From NCBI RefSeq assembly GCF_030253575.1, contig NC_080561.1, positions 27,277,564 through 27,341,563 on the forward strand: a stretch of DNA of 64,000 nt. The letters are read 5' to 3'. This document shows, piece after piece, positions 1-11,632 of the stretch (position 1 is its first letter; every line of letters starts with the position of its first letter). Source of the DNA: Rhododendron vialii. Its lineage: Eukaryota > Streptophyta > Magnoliopsida > Ericales > Ericaceae. A model generated the notes under the pieces. It ran no database searches, was not told where the DNA came from, and saw only the letters and a list, made by a program, of their open reading frames with translations. The translations under genes were made by a program, and so were the position numbers.

Positions 1-79
1 AATCTCCACACTAAACCATCACTTATCCCTTTATAAAATATTAAAATTAAAAAAATAAGGAAATTTACGGGTCTCTACA
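1..79 (-). mobile_element. Partial LTR of gag-only gypsy-type element (left copy)
   Basis: These 79 bases match the last 79 bases of the two complete LTRs ending at 6349 and 12587, including the terminal ctctaca. On the minus strand this is the start (TGTAGAGACC...) of an LTR cut by the window edge. It is the 3' LTR of the left unit, so the array continues leftward out of view. Confidence 0.9.
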
Positions 80-97
80 TTCTACCCTCCTTAAAGA
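80..97 (-). other. Polypurine tract, left unit
   Basis: The minus strand reads AAGGAGGGTAGAA directly before the LTR start TGTAGAGACC. This is the expected place and composition for the plus-strand priming tract. The same sequence is at 6350-6367 in the right unit. Confidence 0.75.
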
Positions 98-2584
98 AAT
101 TTCGTCCCGAAATTTGCCAAACCAGGTCCAACGCTACCAAGCATCATATAGATACGCAAAATCACAACAACTTATATATGTAACGGTTCAATAATCATGA
201 AAGTGCTACGTCATACTCACATCAATCAACTAAAACGAAGGTGGATATCTCCTTCGAACTTCGTCCCCCTTTCCCCATGTAAACTCATAACTTCGTCCCC
301 CTTTCCCCATGTAAACTCATATTAATCGTATCGTATTGCCTCTCAAAACTTGGCTACACAAATCTAGGATACGTGTCGGATTCTCACCTTAGGACACGTC
401 GGCTTTTAACTCAATTTTGGACCTCTCTAACACATGCAATAGACTCGTTTCATACAGATTCGTTTCATACTTCCTCAATACCTATGTATTAAAATGCATC
501 AAGAATACCTGATAGTCCAATTGACTTCCCGAGACTTCCATCTGGAATGGGCGGTGATCAATCGCCTCTTCCAACTGGATTTCGTCAGTTGTCGCCTGGG
601 TATCCGAAAGACACGCACCGTATCCGATACATAACGTATTCTTCAAACTATAAAAGTTCCTCCTTTTTCTGCCTCAACGAAACTAACCTCAACGCGGCAA
701 TAATTTACGAAATACGTCCTCCCACTTCGAATGACAAAGGGGTATCAACAACGGTCAACACCATCCTTCGGTTATCTCAAACGAAACAATGAGCTTCAAG
801 ACTCAGACAACACTGATCAAGGACTCAAAGAATGGAGACGAGGCATCCGGAATCCAAGGAACACATGAAATCTTTAAATTCGCTAAACACCCAACTCAAC
901 GTACCGAGGAACATAGAAATAACCGATCATAACCTTTTTATTGCTCTACAAGCCAAATGAGTTTATGAACAATCTCTTGCAAATGATAGATTTCAATACT
1001 GGGGACAAGCACATAGCAACAGGACAGCTCATTAAGTAAACAAACTGAGGCAAGATTGACAATGTGTTTAATACCAAGGACAAGCAAAACTTCTAACAGA
1101 GTGAAATTGAGCAATATAGAATGAGTTTTATGCTTTCAGAGTCAAGGGACTACCACGAAGGCTACAAATCTGAACATGACAGAGACCAACTACAACAAGT
1201 GAATTTGAATCGAACAATAACTATAAATCAATATCAACCAATAGGTCACCAAAAATTTGTCTCCAATAAGTGAGTGTTAAGACACAAGAACTTGAGTAGA
1301 GTAGCAGTTTTCAATAAATAGACCAGTAGCAGCAATGATGGAATTTAGACCAATCAATAAAGTCTAATTGAGCAAGCCGATATGAAGCAAAAGTAAGTTC
1401 AGATCTCGTAACTTCAACGTTGAGGAGTCACAACAAACTGTAATGCTAAAGTAGGCAAAAATGGCAAGTCCGCATCTAATGGCACCAATGAATTTGTATA
1501 ATATGGAATATGGAAAATCTTTAAAGCGGCCACAAACTCAATGCACCAACTCATAATAAACCCAAGAATCTAGGAAAAGAAACTTCATCTGCCCCACTAG
1601 TCCACGAGTCTAGGAAACTAGTACATACGCCTTGGCAAACGAGTATCCTGATACCAATGATGAGCACAATATGAAAGATAGCGCCAAAACTAACGAATGA
1701 TGCGCAACCATACTTAGACTAATACCGAAAGGTGCATAACTCTTGATAATCTAGAACGAAATAGTATAGAACAAACTATGTACCTCCAAGGCTGAGGACT
1801 ATATCAGATTTTTTTTTTTTTTAAACGCCCGAGAGAGGCCACAATCACAACAAGATTTGAATTTGACAACACAAAAGGATGCGATGTCGTTGAAGACATC
1901 ACTACTAACTTAGCTTTAATAGATAGGGGCTGTAACAACAGAGATCAAGTGAATAGCTACTGCAAACTAAGAAACTTGTAACCATAGCAATAGAATTTCA
2001 ATTCGACTAACGAGATTTTATACCATGAATCGTAACATAAGGGGTAGAATGAGAATAATAGACGAGAAGTACTCATAGATTTCAACAATAGTTACTTCAA
2101 AATCAATAGTAGGTACACCACATGGTACTTCATGACAAGGATTCGTGTAGCACAGAGTAGCACTTGAAAGGATCGTGTGGTAATAGATGCAGATGTCAAA
2201 ATCTATTCAAGCTAATGAACAAACGACTTCATGGATAGCAAGCCCAGATACAATTTTCAATCAAGGTTCAACTAAACCATAGAGAGAAGAGCGGGAAAAG
2301 AAAAACTCGGATGAAGACACGCTCGACATATAGCAAGCAATCACTGGCATAGCCAATCTTTTCTCAAGACAAGACCAAACCTCACCTCACGTAAGACACT
2401 GAGATCACAGACAAAACGATAACCTGAAACAACCAACTCATTGTCTCGGCTAATACTATCTGGAGGTGTTACTCAACAAATAAGAATGGTCTAGGAATCC
2501 TTGGTGTTCAAATTCAAGTAAAAGAAAAGATGCAAACCACGGAAAGATGATATGTTCCCAAATTAAAAGAATCCTAGCAAAGGA

Positions 2585-3736
2585 TTAAACGAGAGAGGAG
2601 AAATTACCCCACACATCTGGTGTCTCTGGAGTTTGAGAAATGGTAAAACTCGCTCCTCGCTCAACGCGTGACCCTTGACCCGAAGTAGACTGGAATTGGG
2701 AGTGATGTCGAACTAGACTCTGCCCTGGTCTCACTGAACTAGGCCCACTATGCTCTCCTACTTTTTGAGGGCATCTTCTCGCAAGATGATTAGGTGCACC
2801 GCAAATGAAACATGTCTTCCGCTGTTGCGAACACTGAGCACGAAAGTGACCTGACTGACCACACCGATGGCACACAATTTGTGGTCTGACAAAAGCTCCA
2901 TGACTTCCCGAAGAAGTAGGCGGCCCCAAACTCTGTTGAACATGCAATGATTGATGTGGTTCTCGCTGTCGCTTTCTCCCTTGGCTCTCAGAACTTCCCG
3001 AAGGCAAACTTGCACTAGAGGTCGGTTGCTTAGTTTCCCACACTTTTGGTTCTCCCTGCGCACCCACTGGATTCTCAACACTCCTTGCACATTCAACAAT
3101 CTCGGAAAACCTTCCAATGCGCTGGCTCACAACCAACAACTTAATGGATGGGTGTAATCCCTTCTCAAAACGCCTACACTTTCTTTCTTCTGATGCCACT
3201 AATTCCGGAGCAAAACGGGACAGAGACTGAAATTTCGTAGCATATTCGGAGACGGTCATATTACCTTGTTCTAGTTTCTCAAATTGTTCTCTAAGTTGCT
3301 CGCGATACGTTTCTGGAAAATATTGATTCTCGAAGAGTTCTTCAAACTCAGCCCAAGTCAAGTTCTCTGCATCAGGTTCATTTATTCGAGTAACCGTCCT
3401 TGACATTCTCCTAATGTCTCTTCTTGCTCCTAAAACTGATTCCCACCACTCATTCGCCTCGCCAGTAAGTTGAATGGCCACAATGCTCACTCGTAGGTCA
3501 TCTTCAGTAATCCTAAGAGCGTTAAAGATTTTACGAACTTGTGCAAGCCAATGGTCGGCCACAAGAGGATCGCTACTCTCCCCATCGAATTGAGGTGGTT
3601 TCATACGATGGAATGCCCTCATTGCTTCCATGGCACGGTCATTTGTGTTAGCCCTAAGTGCTGGGTTCAGAAGGTTTGACTCTGCAAGTGCCGCTACAAT
3701 TTCCCTAGCAAGGTTATTTTGACGTCTCGGAGGCAT
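2585..3736 (-). CDS. gag: Retrotransposon Gag protein (left unit)
   Basis: Gag packages the element RNA into virus-like particles. The open frame starts at 3766 (393 residues), but the second Met, eleven codons in, begins MPPRRQNN, a common gypsy Gag start, and is the start I prefer. Numbered from the upstream Met, residues 65-230 form the retrotransposon gag domain (ANEWWESV, LTWAEFEELF, YFPETYREQL, MTVSEYATKF). Two CCHC zinc knuckles follow at about C299-C312 (CHRCGQSGHFRAQC) and C319-C332 (CFICGAPNHLARRC). The frame stops soon after and no protease or pol follows. It is intact and has the same sequence as the right-hand copy. The basic and knuckle region should bind nucleic acid. Mobility would need Pol supplied in trans. 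Confidence 0.9.
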   Translation of the reverse strand: MPPRRQNNLAREIVAALAESNLLNPALRANTNDRAMEAMRAFHRMKPPQFDGESSDPLVADHWLAQVRKIFNALRITEDDLRVSIVAIQLTGEANEWWESVLGARRDIRRMSRTVTRINEPDAENLTWAEFEELFENQYFPETYREQLREQFEKLEQGNMTVSEYATKFQSLSRFAPELVASEERKCRRFEKGLHPSIKLLVVSQRIGRFSEIVECARSVENPVGAQGEPKVWETKQPTSSASLPSGSSESQGRKRQREPHQSLHVQQSLGPPTSSGSHGAFVRPQIVCHRCGQSGHFRAQCSQQRKTCFICGAPNHLARRCPQKVGEHSGPSSVRPGQSLVRHHSQFQSTSGQGSRVERGASFTISQTPETPDVWGNFSSLV

Positions 3737-3997
3737 CGCGCTACAATGATTGAAAACATAACACAATCAACGACAACAACTATCAACAATAACAACCACG
3801 ACTACATCGTGAGACTAAACGTCCGACTTTCCCAACACAAGCCAACCATGCCTTGACAATCTACATTATCGTAAATGCAATGTAATGCCAATGTACTGAC
3901 TCCTTACTGCAAGCACACATATCATGTAAAAATTTTGCTATGATTTTGAACCCATGAGACTAAAGTCTCCCCACGGTCTCAAAGTATTCAAACCTAG

Positions 3998-4011
3998 ACG
4001 CTTTGATACCA
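3998..4011 (-). other. Primer binding site (initiator Met tRNA), left unit
   Basis: On the minus strand TGGTATCAAAGC starts three bases after the LTR end. It matches the usual plant initiator tRNA-Met PBS (TGGTATCAGAGC) with one difference. It fixes the LTR inner border at 4015 and the direction of the element. Confidence 0.8.
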
Positions 4012-4729
4012 AGTTGTCACGTCCTCGAATTTTAACATAATTATAAATGATTTTCATAATAAAAATACTCACAAATATCCGTACTGTACCCAAAAGATCA
4101 CTGTGTTCCCATTCCCTCAATTAAGCTTCCAAGTCCATAATGTTCCAACATATTACTACATTGGCTCGACGGCCCCAGATTATCATAAGTAGCGAAGTTC
4201 GAAAAAGAATTAGTGGTTACAATATTTCGAGTCAAAAGAATTACAATTTTAGTTACAAATACATCTTTCAAAATAAATTTACAAAGATGAATAGGCAACT
4301 CCTTCGGTTAACTTTCAAAAATAATGTCCACACTCCAAGCACGCCAAGCAATGCAAGCTATGGTTCCGGGTTAACACCTGAAAATAATATAAGGCTTGAG
4401 CTACACTAGCCCAGTAGAAAAGTCTACGCAAACTCTATATGCAAATGAGATGAAAGATGTCGATGAAACATAGACTTTCGAATAACAAAGGGAGCATGGA
4501 TGAGACACAAGTACTATATTAGAAATTTAGAACGTAAACGAACACTTCACTCTTGACAGTTAACCTATCTTTGTCCTTCGAATTCATTTTTACTCATCTT
4601 TCGATCTTCACGCATCCACCTCATATGGTTACGTTACAACCGCTTAGTATCTCATAAGTTCCCTATGGATCCTTGATGGGCACACAAGAAATCCCTCACA
4701 TCGTCGCATCACGATATCAATCAAAAGAC

Positions 4730-4905
4730 ATTCCGGGCATTAGGACCCCGTATACCCAATTTACATTCCGGGTGATAATGACCCCGTACATCCAATTCTC
4801 ATTCCGGGTTCTCAGGACCCCGTATATCCGATTCTCATTCCGGGTTCTCGGGACCCCGTATATCCGATTTTCATTCCGGGTTCTTTAGGCCCCGGACATT
4901 TGATC
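4730..4905. repeat. 36-bp tandem repeat inside the middle LTR
   Basis: Five units start with ATTCCGGG at 4730, 4765, 4801, 4837 and 4873. Each contains a variant of GACCCCGTATATCC. The period is 35-36 bp, so the reading frame stays open for about 70 codons by chance. The same array is at 10968-11143. Confidence 0.9.
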
Positions 4906-5394
4906 ACATGTTTTGTTCCCAGCTTCAGGTTCAATAGAAATCAATCCTTACATTACATGTTTCTCGTTTCATTGATTAGCTACCGTTTCTGTCATCTTAT
5001 TATTCACATGTTCTGAAACCGTCATTAATTCCCCTTTAAGCGATCTACTAACCTTTTACTTCAAGTTAAACCCATGACCCACGCATCAACTACTCACTGC
5101 GGTTTTCAGTTCAAATTAGGCGGTAGCCTATCACATTATATTCGTAATCCATTAAAGTCAATCCGTTGATCCTAGTTTCCGTGATAATTAACTCAATAAG
5201 TTCATTCAAGTCCATCGGGCATGTTTTTAGGTATGAAATATGTATTATTCTCCAAACACTAGAAATGATGCGAAAACGAACCCAATAGAGTCAATAAAAA
5301 GCTTCGACACGCGAGTTGAAGGATATAGGAAAGCAGCTGAAAGATACTGCAGCAGCTCAAGGAAGCAGCTGAAAGCAGCTCAAACTCCTAGTCT

Positions 5395-5792
5395 CCTACC
5401 GGTAGGCAGGCAAGTCCTACCGGTAGAACTTGAAGACAGAAAGGCCAACATTTCGGTAGAACCTAGACCTACCGGTAGGTGAACAAGTCCTACCGGTAGA
5501 AACTCCAATTCACGCAACCTACCGGTAGGCAAGCAAGTCCTACCGGTAGAACTTGGAAACAGAAAGGTCAACATTCGAATTTGTGCTTGACCTACCGGTA
5601 GGTATGGAATTCCTACCGGTAGAAGTTCGATACGTTGAGCAGCTTTTGAGCTGCTGCTGTACGTTTGAGCTGGTTACGAAGAAATTCCTCAATTGTTCTA
5701 CCGGTAGGGAAAAGGCTCCTACCGGTAGGGAATCGATTTTCTGGTAAAGTAACAACGTTCTACCGGTAGAAAGGACAGGCCTACCGGTAGGA
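5395..5792. repeat. Array of 12 CTACCGGTAG palindromes in the middle LTR
   Basis: The perfect palindrome TACCGGTA sits in 12 boxes at about 5397, 5417, 5469, 5490, 5519, 5540, 5591, 5612, 5699, 5718, 5760 and 5780. They come in pairs about 20 bp apart. Neighbouring sequence carries repeated GCAGCT motifs. The array starts about 560 nt into the LTR in the sense of transcription. A regulatory (U3) role is inference. Confidence 0.92.
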
Positions 5793-8700
5793 ATCTAGGA
5801 AAAACAGACAATTCTAACAGCAACTGCGAATTTTCAATCCAAACTTAAACACGACATTACAAGCACGATTCATGCACCAAATCACCCATAAAACATATAA
5901 AGAGAGGTAGAATTCCCTACCTCGAGTATCCAAGCCGAAACCAAAGAGATTATGCAAGCCCTAGCTTCCGGAATCCCAACCGAGCTAAATACACCGAACC
6001 GAGCTCTATCCAATGCGATACGAGCCCGATTACACAAGTAGAAAATGGAGTTGAGGTTGATAGTTTTGGGTTTTGAGTTTAGAGGCGAGTTTTTGGGTGA
6101 GAGAGTGAGAGAGATGAAGAGAGCCGGGAGAGGAGAGAGAGAACCGAGAGATGGAGAGGGAGGAGAGAAAATGAATTTTCTCTCCTGGCACACACACACA
6201 TATACACACATGCACTATATTACACTAACACCCATAATTTCCATATTCTTGCACATTAACCTACAACCACAATCTCCACACTAAACCATCACTTATCCCT
6301 TTATAAAATATTAAAATTAAAAAAATAAGGAAATTTACGGGTCTCTACATTCTACCCTCCTTAAAGAAATTTCGTCCCGAAATTTGCCAAACCAGGTCCA
6401 ACGCTACCAAGCATCATATAGATACGCAAAATCACAACAACTTATATATGTAACGGTTCAATAATCATGAAAGTGCTACGTCATACTCACATCAATCAAC
6501 TAAAACGAAGGTGGATATCTCCTTCGAACTTCGTCCCCCTTTCCCCATGTAAACTCATATTAATCGTATCGTATTGCCTCTCAAAACTTGGCTACACAAA
6601 TCTAGGATACGTGTCGGATTCTCACCTTAGGACACGTCGGCTTTTAACTCAATTTTGGACCTCTCTAACACATGCAATAGACTCGTTTCATACAGATTCG
6701 TTTCATACTTCCTCAATACCTATGTATTAAAATGCATCAAGAATACCTGATAGTCCAATTGACTTCCCGAGACTTCCATCTGGAATGGGCGGTGATCAAT
6801 CGCCTCTTCCAACTGGATTTCGTCAGTTGTCGCCTGGGTATCCGAAAGACACGCACCGTATCCGATACATAACGTATTCTTCAAACTATAAAAGTTCCTC
6901 CTTTTTCTGCCTCAACGAAACTAACCTCAACGCGGCAATAATTTACGAAATACGTCCTCCCACTTCGAATGACAAAGGGGTATCAACAACGGTCAACACC
7001 ATCCTTCGGTTATCTCAAACGAAACAATGAGCTTCAAGACTCAGACAACACTGATCAAGGACTCAAAGAATGGAGACGAGGCATCCGGAATCCAAGGAAC
7101 ACATGAAATCTTTAAATTCGCTAAACACCCAACTCAACGTACCGAGGAACATAGAAATAACCGATCATAACCTTTTTATTGCTCTACAAGCCAAATGAGT
7201 TTATGAACAATCTCTTGCAAATGATAGATTTCAATACTGGGGACAAGCACATAGCAACAGGACAGCTCATTAAGTAAACAAACTGAGGCAAGATTGACAA
7301 TGTGTTTAATACCAAGGACAAGCAAAACTTCTAACAGAGTGAAATTGAGCAATATAGAATGAGTTTTATGCTTTCAGAGTCAAGGGACTACCACGAAGGC
7401 TACAAATCTGAACATGACAGAGACCAACTACAACAAGTGAATTTGAATCGAACAATAACTATAAATCAATATCAACCAATAGGTCACCAAAAATTTGTCT
7501 CCAATAAGTGAGTGTTAAGACACAAGAACTTGAGTAGAGTAGCAGTTTTCAATAAATAGACCAGTAGCAGCAATGATGGAATTTAGACCAATCAATAAAG
7601 TCTAATTGAGCAAGCCGATATGAAGCAAAAGTAAGTTCAGATCTCGTAACTTCAACGTTGAGGAGTCACAACAAACTGTAATGCTAAAGTAGGCAAAAAT
7701 GGCAAGTCCGCATCTAATGGCACCAATGAATTTGTATAATATGGAATATGGAAAATCTTTAAAGCGGCCACAAACTCAATGCACCAACTCATAATAAACC
7801 CAAGAATCTAGGAAAAGAAACTTCATCTGCCCCACTAGTCCACGAGTCTAGGAAACTAGTACATACGCCTTGGCAAACGAGTATCCTGATACCAATGATG
7901 AGCACAATATGAAAGATAGCGCCAAAACTAACGAATGATGCGCAACCATACTTAGACTAATACCGAAAGGTGCATAACTCTTGATAATCTAGAACGAAAT
8001 AGTATAGAACAAACTATGTACCTCCAAGGCTGAGGACTATATCAGATTTTTTTTTTTTTTAAACGCCCGAGAGAGGCCACAATCACAACAAGATTTGAAT
8101 TTGACAACACAAAAGGATGCGATGTCGTTGAAGACATCACTACTAACTTAGCTTTAATAGATAGGGGCTGTAACAACAGAGATCAAGTGAATAGCTACTG
8201 CAAACTAAGAAACTTGTAACCATAGCAATAGAATTTCAATTCGACTAACGAGATTTTATACCATGAATCGTAACATAAGGGGTAGAATGAGAATAATAGA
8301 CGAGAAGTACTCATAGATTTCAACAATAGTTACTTCAAAATCAATAGTAGGTACACCACATGGTACTTCATGACAAGGATTCGTGTAGCACAGAGTAGCA
8401 CTTGAAAGGATCGTGTGGTAATAGATGCAGATGTCAAAATCTATTCAAGCTAATGAACAAACGACTTCATGGATAGCAAGCCCAGATACAATTTTCAATC
8501 AAGGTTCAACTAAACCATAGAGAGAAGAGCGGGAAAAGAAAAACTCGGATGAAGACACGCTCGACATATAGCAAGCAATCACTGGCATAGCCAATCTTTT
8601 CTCAAGACAAGACCAAACCTCACCTCACGTAAGACACTGAGATCACAGACAAAACGATAACCTGAAACAACCAACTCATTGTCTCGGCTAATACTATCTG

Positions 8701-8822
8701 GAGGTGTTACTCAACAAATAAGAATGGTCTAGGAATCCTTGGTGTTCAAATTCAAGTAAAAGAAAAGATGCAAACCACGGAAAGATGATATGTTCCCAAA
8801 TTAAAAGAATCCTAGCAAAGGA

Positions 8823-9974
8823 TTAAACGAGAGAGGAGAAATTACCCCACACATCTGGTGTCTCTGGAGTTTGAGAAATGGTAAAACTCGCTCCTCGCTC
8901 AACGCGTGACCCTTGACCCGAAGTAGACTGGAATTGGGAGTGATGTCGAACTAGACTCTGCCCTGGTCTCACTGAACTAGGCCCACTATGCTCTCCTACT
9001 TTTTGAGGGCATCTTCTCGCAAGATGATTAGGTGCACCGCAAATGAAACATGTCTTCCGCTGTTGCGAACACTGAGCACGAAAGTGACCTGACTGACCAC
9101 ACCGATGGCACACAATTTGTGGTCTGACAAAAGCTCCATGACTTCCCGAAGAAGTAGGCGGCCCCAAACTCTGTTGAACATGCAATGATTGATGTGGTTC
9201 TCGCTGTCGCTTTCTCCCTTGGCTCTCAGAACTTCCCGAAGGCAAACTTGCACTAGAGGTCGGTTGCTTAGTTTCCCACACTTTTGGTTCTCCCTGCGCA
9301 CCCACTGGATTCTCAACACTCCTTGCACATTCAACAATCTCGGAAAACCTTCCAATGCGCTGGCTCACAACCAACAACTTAATGGATGGGTGTAATCCCT
9401 TCTCAAAACGCCTACACTTTCTTTCTTCTGATGCCACTAATTCCGGAGCAAAACGGGACAGAGACTGAAATTTCGTAGCATATTCGGAGACGGTCATATT
9501 ACCTTGTTCTAGTTTCTCAAATTGTTCTCTAAGTTGCTCGCGATACGTTTCTGGAAAATATTGATTCTCGAAGAGTTCTTCAAACTCAGCCCAAGTCAAG
9601 TTCTCTGCATCAGGTTCATTTATTCGAGTAACCGTCCTTGACATTCTCCTAATGTCTCTTCTTGCTCCTAAAACTGATTCCCACCACTCATTCGCCTCGC
9701 CAGTAAGTTGAATGGCCACAATGCTCACTCGTAGGTCATCTTCAGTAATCCTAAGAGCGTTAAAGATTTTACGAACTTGTGCAAGCCAATGGTCGGCCAC
9801 AAGAGGATCGCTACTCTCCCCATCGAATTGAGGTGGTTTCATACGATGGAATGCCCTCATTGCTTCCATGGCACGGTCATTTGTGTTAGCCCTAAGTGCT
9901 GGGTTCAGAAGGTTTGACTCTGCAAGTGCCGCTACAATTTCCCTAGCAAGGTTATTTTGACGTCTCGGAGGCAT
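8823..9974 (-). CDS. gag: Retrotransposon Gag protein (right unit)
   Basis: This is the second Gag copy, with the same residue sequence as the left one. It has a gag core domain followed by two CCHC knuckles near the C-terminus (CHRCGQSGHFRAQC and CFICGAPNHLARRC). The open frame begins at 10004; I place the start at the MPPRR methionine, as in the left unit. It lies about 280 bp downstream of its PBS. The absence of coding differences between copies suggests a very recent duplication, gene conversion or an assembly duplicate. It is Gag only, with no fused protease or Pol. Confidence 0.9.
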   Translation of the reverse strand: MPPRRQNNLAREIVAALAESNLLNPALRANTNDRAMEAMRAFHRMKPPQFDGESSDPLVADHWLAQVRKIFNALRITEDDLRVSIVAIQLTGEANEWWESVLGARRDIRRMSRTVTRINEPDAENLTWAEFEELFENQYFPETYREQLREQFEKLEQGNMTVSEYATKFQSLSRFAPELVASEERKCRRFEKGLHPSIKLLVVSQRIGRFSEIVECARSVENPVGAQGEPKVWETKQPTSSASLPSGSSESQGRKRQREPHQSLHVQQSLGPPTSSGSHGAFVRPQIVCHRCGQSGHFRAQCSQQRKTCFICGAPNHLARRCPQKVGEHSGPSSVRPGQSLVRHHSQFQSTSGQGSRVERGASFTISQTPETPDVWGNFSSLV

Positions 9975-10235
9975 CGCGCTACAATGATTGAAAACATAAC
10001 ACAATCAACGACAACAACTATCAACAATAACAACCACGACTACATCGTGAGACTAAACGTCCGACTTTCCCAACACAAGCCAACCATGCCTTGACAATCT
10101 ACATTATCGTAAATGCAATGTAATGCCAATGTACTGACTCCTTACTGCAAGCACACATATCATGTAAAAATTTTGCTATGATTTTGAACCCATGAGACTA
10201 AAGTCTCCCCACGGTCTCAAAGTATTCAAACCTAG

Positions 10236-10249
10236 ACGCTTTGATACCA
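10236..10249 (-). other. Primer binding site (initiator Met tRNA), right unit
   Basis: The minus-strand sequence TGGTATCAAAGC lies three bases inside the LTR border at 10253. It is identical to the left unit. Confidence 0.8.
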
Positions 10250-10967
10250 AGTTGTCACGTCCTCGAATTTTAACATAATTATAAATGATTTTCATAATAA
10301 AAATACTCACAAATATCCGTACTGTACCCAAAAGATCACTGTGTTCCCATTCCCTCAATTAAGCTTCCAAGTCCATAATGTTCCAACATATTACTACATT
10401 GGCTCGACGGCCCCAGATTATCATAAGTAGCGAAGTTCGAAAAAGAATTAGTGGTTACAATATTTCGAGTCAAAAGAATTACAATTTTAGTTACAAATAC
10501 ATCTTTCAAAATAAATTTACAAAGATGAATAGGCAACTCCTTCGGTTAACTTTCAAAAATAATGTCCACACTCCAAGCACGCCAAGCAATGCAAGCTATG
10601 GTTCCGGGTTAACACCTGAAAATAATATAAGGCTTGAGCTACACTAGCCCAGTAGAAAAGTCTACGCAAACTCTATATGCAAATGAGATGAAAGATGTCG
10701 ATGAAACATAGACTTTCGAATAACAAAGGGAGCATGGATGAGACACAAGTACTATATTAGAAATTTAGAACGTAAACGAACACTTCACTCTTGACAGTTA
10801 ACCTATCTTTGTCCTTCGAATTCATTTTTACTCATCTTTCGATCTTCACGCATCCACCTCATATGGTTACGTTACAACCGCTTAGTATCTCATAAGTTCC
10901 CTATGGATCCTTGATGGGCACACAAGAAATCCCTCACATCGTCGCATCACGATATCAATCAAAAGAC

Positions 10968-11143
10968 ATTCCGGGCATTAGGACCCCGTATACCCAATTT
11001 ACATTCCGGGTGATAATGACCCCGTACATCCAATTCTCATTCCGGGTTCTCAGGACCCCGTATATCCGATTCTCATTCCGGGTTCTCGGGACCCCGTATA
11101 TCCGATTTTCATTCCGGGTTCTTTAGGCCCCGGACATTTGATC
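10968..11143. repeat. 36-bp tandem repeat inside the right LTR
   Basis: This is the second copy of the five-unit ATTCCGGG repeat, offset 6238 bp from the first. Unit starts and variants agree with the middle LTR. Confidence 0.9.
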
Positions 11144-11632
11144 ACATGTTTTGTTCCCAGCTTCAGGTTCAATAGAAATCAATCCTTACATTACATGTTT
11201 CTCGTTTCATTGATTAGCTACCGTTTCTGTCATCTTATTATTCACATGTTCTGAAACCGTCATTAATTCCCCTTTAAGCGATCTACTAACCTTTTACTTC
11301 AAGTTAAACCCATGACCCACGCATCAACTACTCACTGCGGTTTTCAGTTCAAATTAGGCGGTAGCCTATCACATTATATTCGTAATCCATTAAAGTCAAT
11401 CCGTTGATCCTAGTTTCCGTGATAATTAACTCAATAAGTTCATTCAAGTCCATCGGGCATGTTTTTAGGTATGAAATATGTATTATTCTCCAAACACTAG
11501 AAATGATGCGAAAACGAACCCAATAGAGTCAATAAAAAGCTTCGACACGCGAGTTGAAGGATATAGGAAAGCAGCTGAAAGATACTGCAGCAGCTCAAGG
11601 AAGCAGCTGAAAGCAGCTCAAACTCCTAGTCT

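Larger units (their letters stand above)
80..4014 (-). mobile_element. Internal region, left unit of tandem TR-GAG-like retrotransposon
   Basis: This is the internal domain between two LTRs, read on the minus strand: PBS at 3998-4011, gag at 2585-3736, then about 2.5 kb without any recognisable coding capacity, ending in a purine-rich tract beside the left LTR. I looked for protease, RT, RNase H and integrase motifs between 97 and 2584 in the supplied translations and saw none. A gag with no pol fits the non-autonomous class called TR-GAG. The unit is 3935 bp, 32 bp longer than its twin because a stretch near 272-320 is duplicated. A T-run lies at about 1809-1822. Confidence 0.85.
4015..6349 (-). 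repeat. Complete 2335-bp LTR (middle copy)
   Basis: It begins TGTCACGTCC and ends GGTCTCTACA on the plus strand, giving the TG...CA ends typical of LTRs. It is bordered by a PBS on its left and a polypurine tract on its right, so it serves both units: 5' LTR of the left unit and 3' LTR of the right unit. It carries a 36-bp tandem repeat (4730-4905), a palindrome array (5395-5792) and a GA-rich stretch near 6095-6185. No sizeable coding region is convincing inside it. Confidence 0.9.
6350..10252 (-). mobile_element. Internal region, right unit of tandem TR-GAG-like retrotransposon
   Basis: This 3903-bp twin of 80-4014 has the same order: PBS at 10236-10249, gag at 8823-9974, about 2.5 kb of non-coding sequence, and a polypurine tract at 6350-6367. 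The twelve small open frames I compared between units have the same translations, shifted by exactly 6238 bp. The only difference I found is that the 32-bp segment present twice in the left unit is single here (about 6530-6562). No pol motif is visible. Confidence 0.85.

Noticed and set aside
547..792. 81-codon plus-strand frame, repeated at 6785-7030
   Set aside because: It lies antisense inside the retrotransposon internal region, matches no family I know, and is duplicated only because the element is. There is no support as a gene.
5240..5755. Several open frames with repeated LPVG and STGR peptides in both directions
   Set aside because: They are translations of the CTACCGGTAG palindrome array, which reads open on both strands. 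They are DNA-level repeats, not proteins.
5395..5792. CRISPR-like regular repeats
   Set aside because: The boxes are 10-bp palindromes with unequal spacing in a plant LTR, with no cas genes and no spacer pattern.
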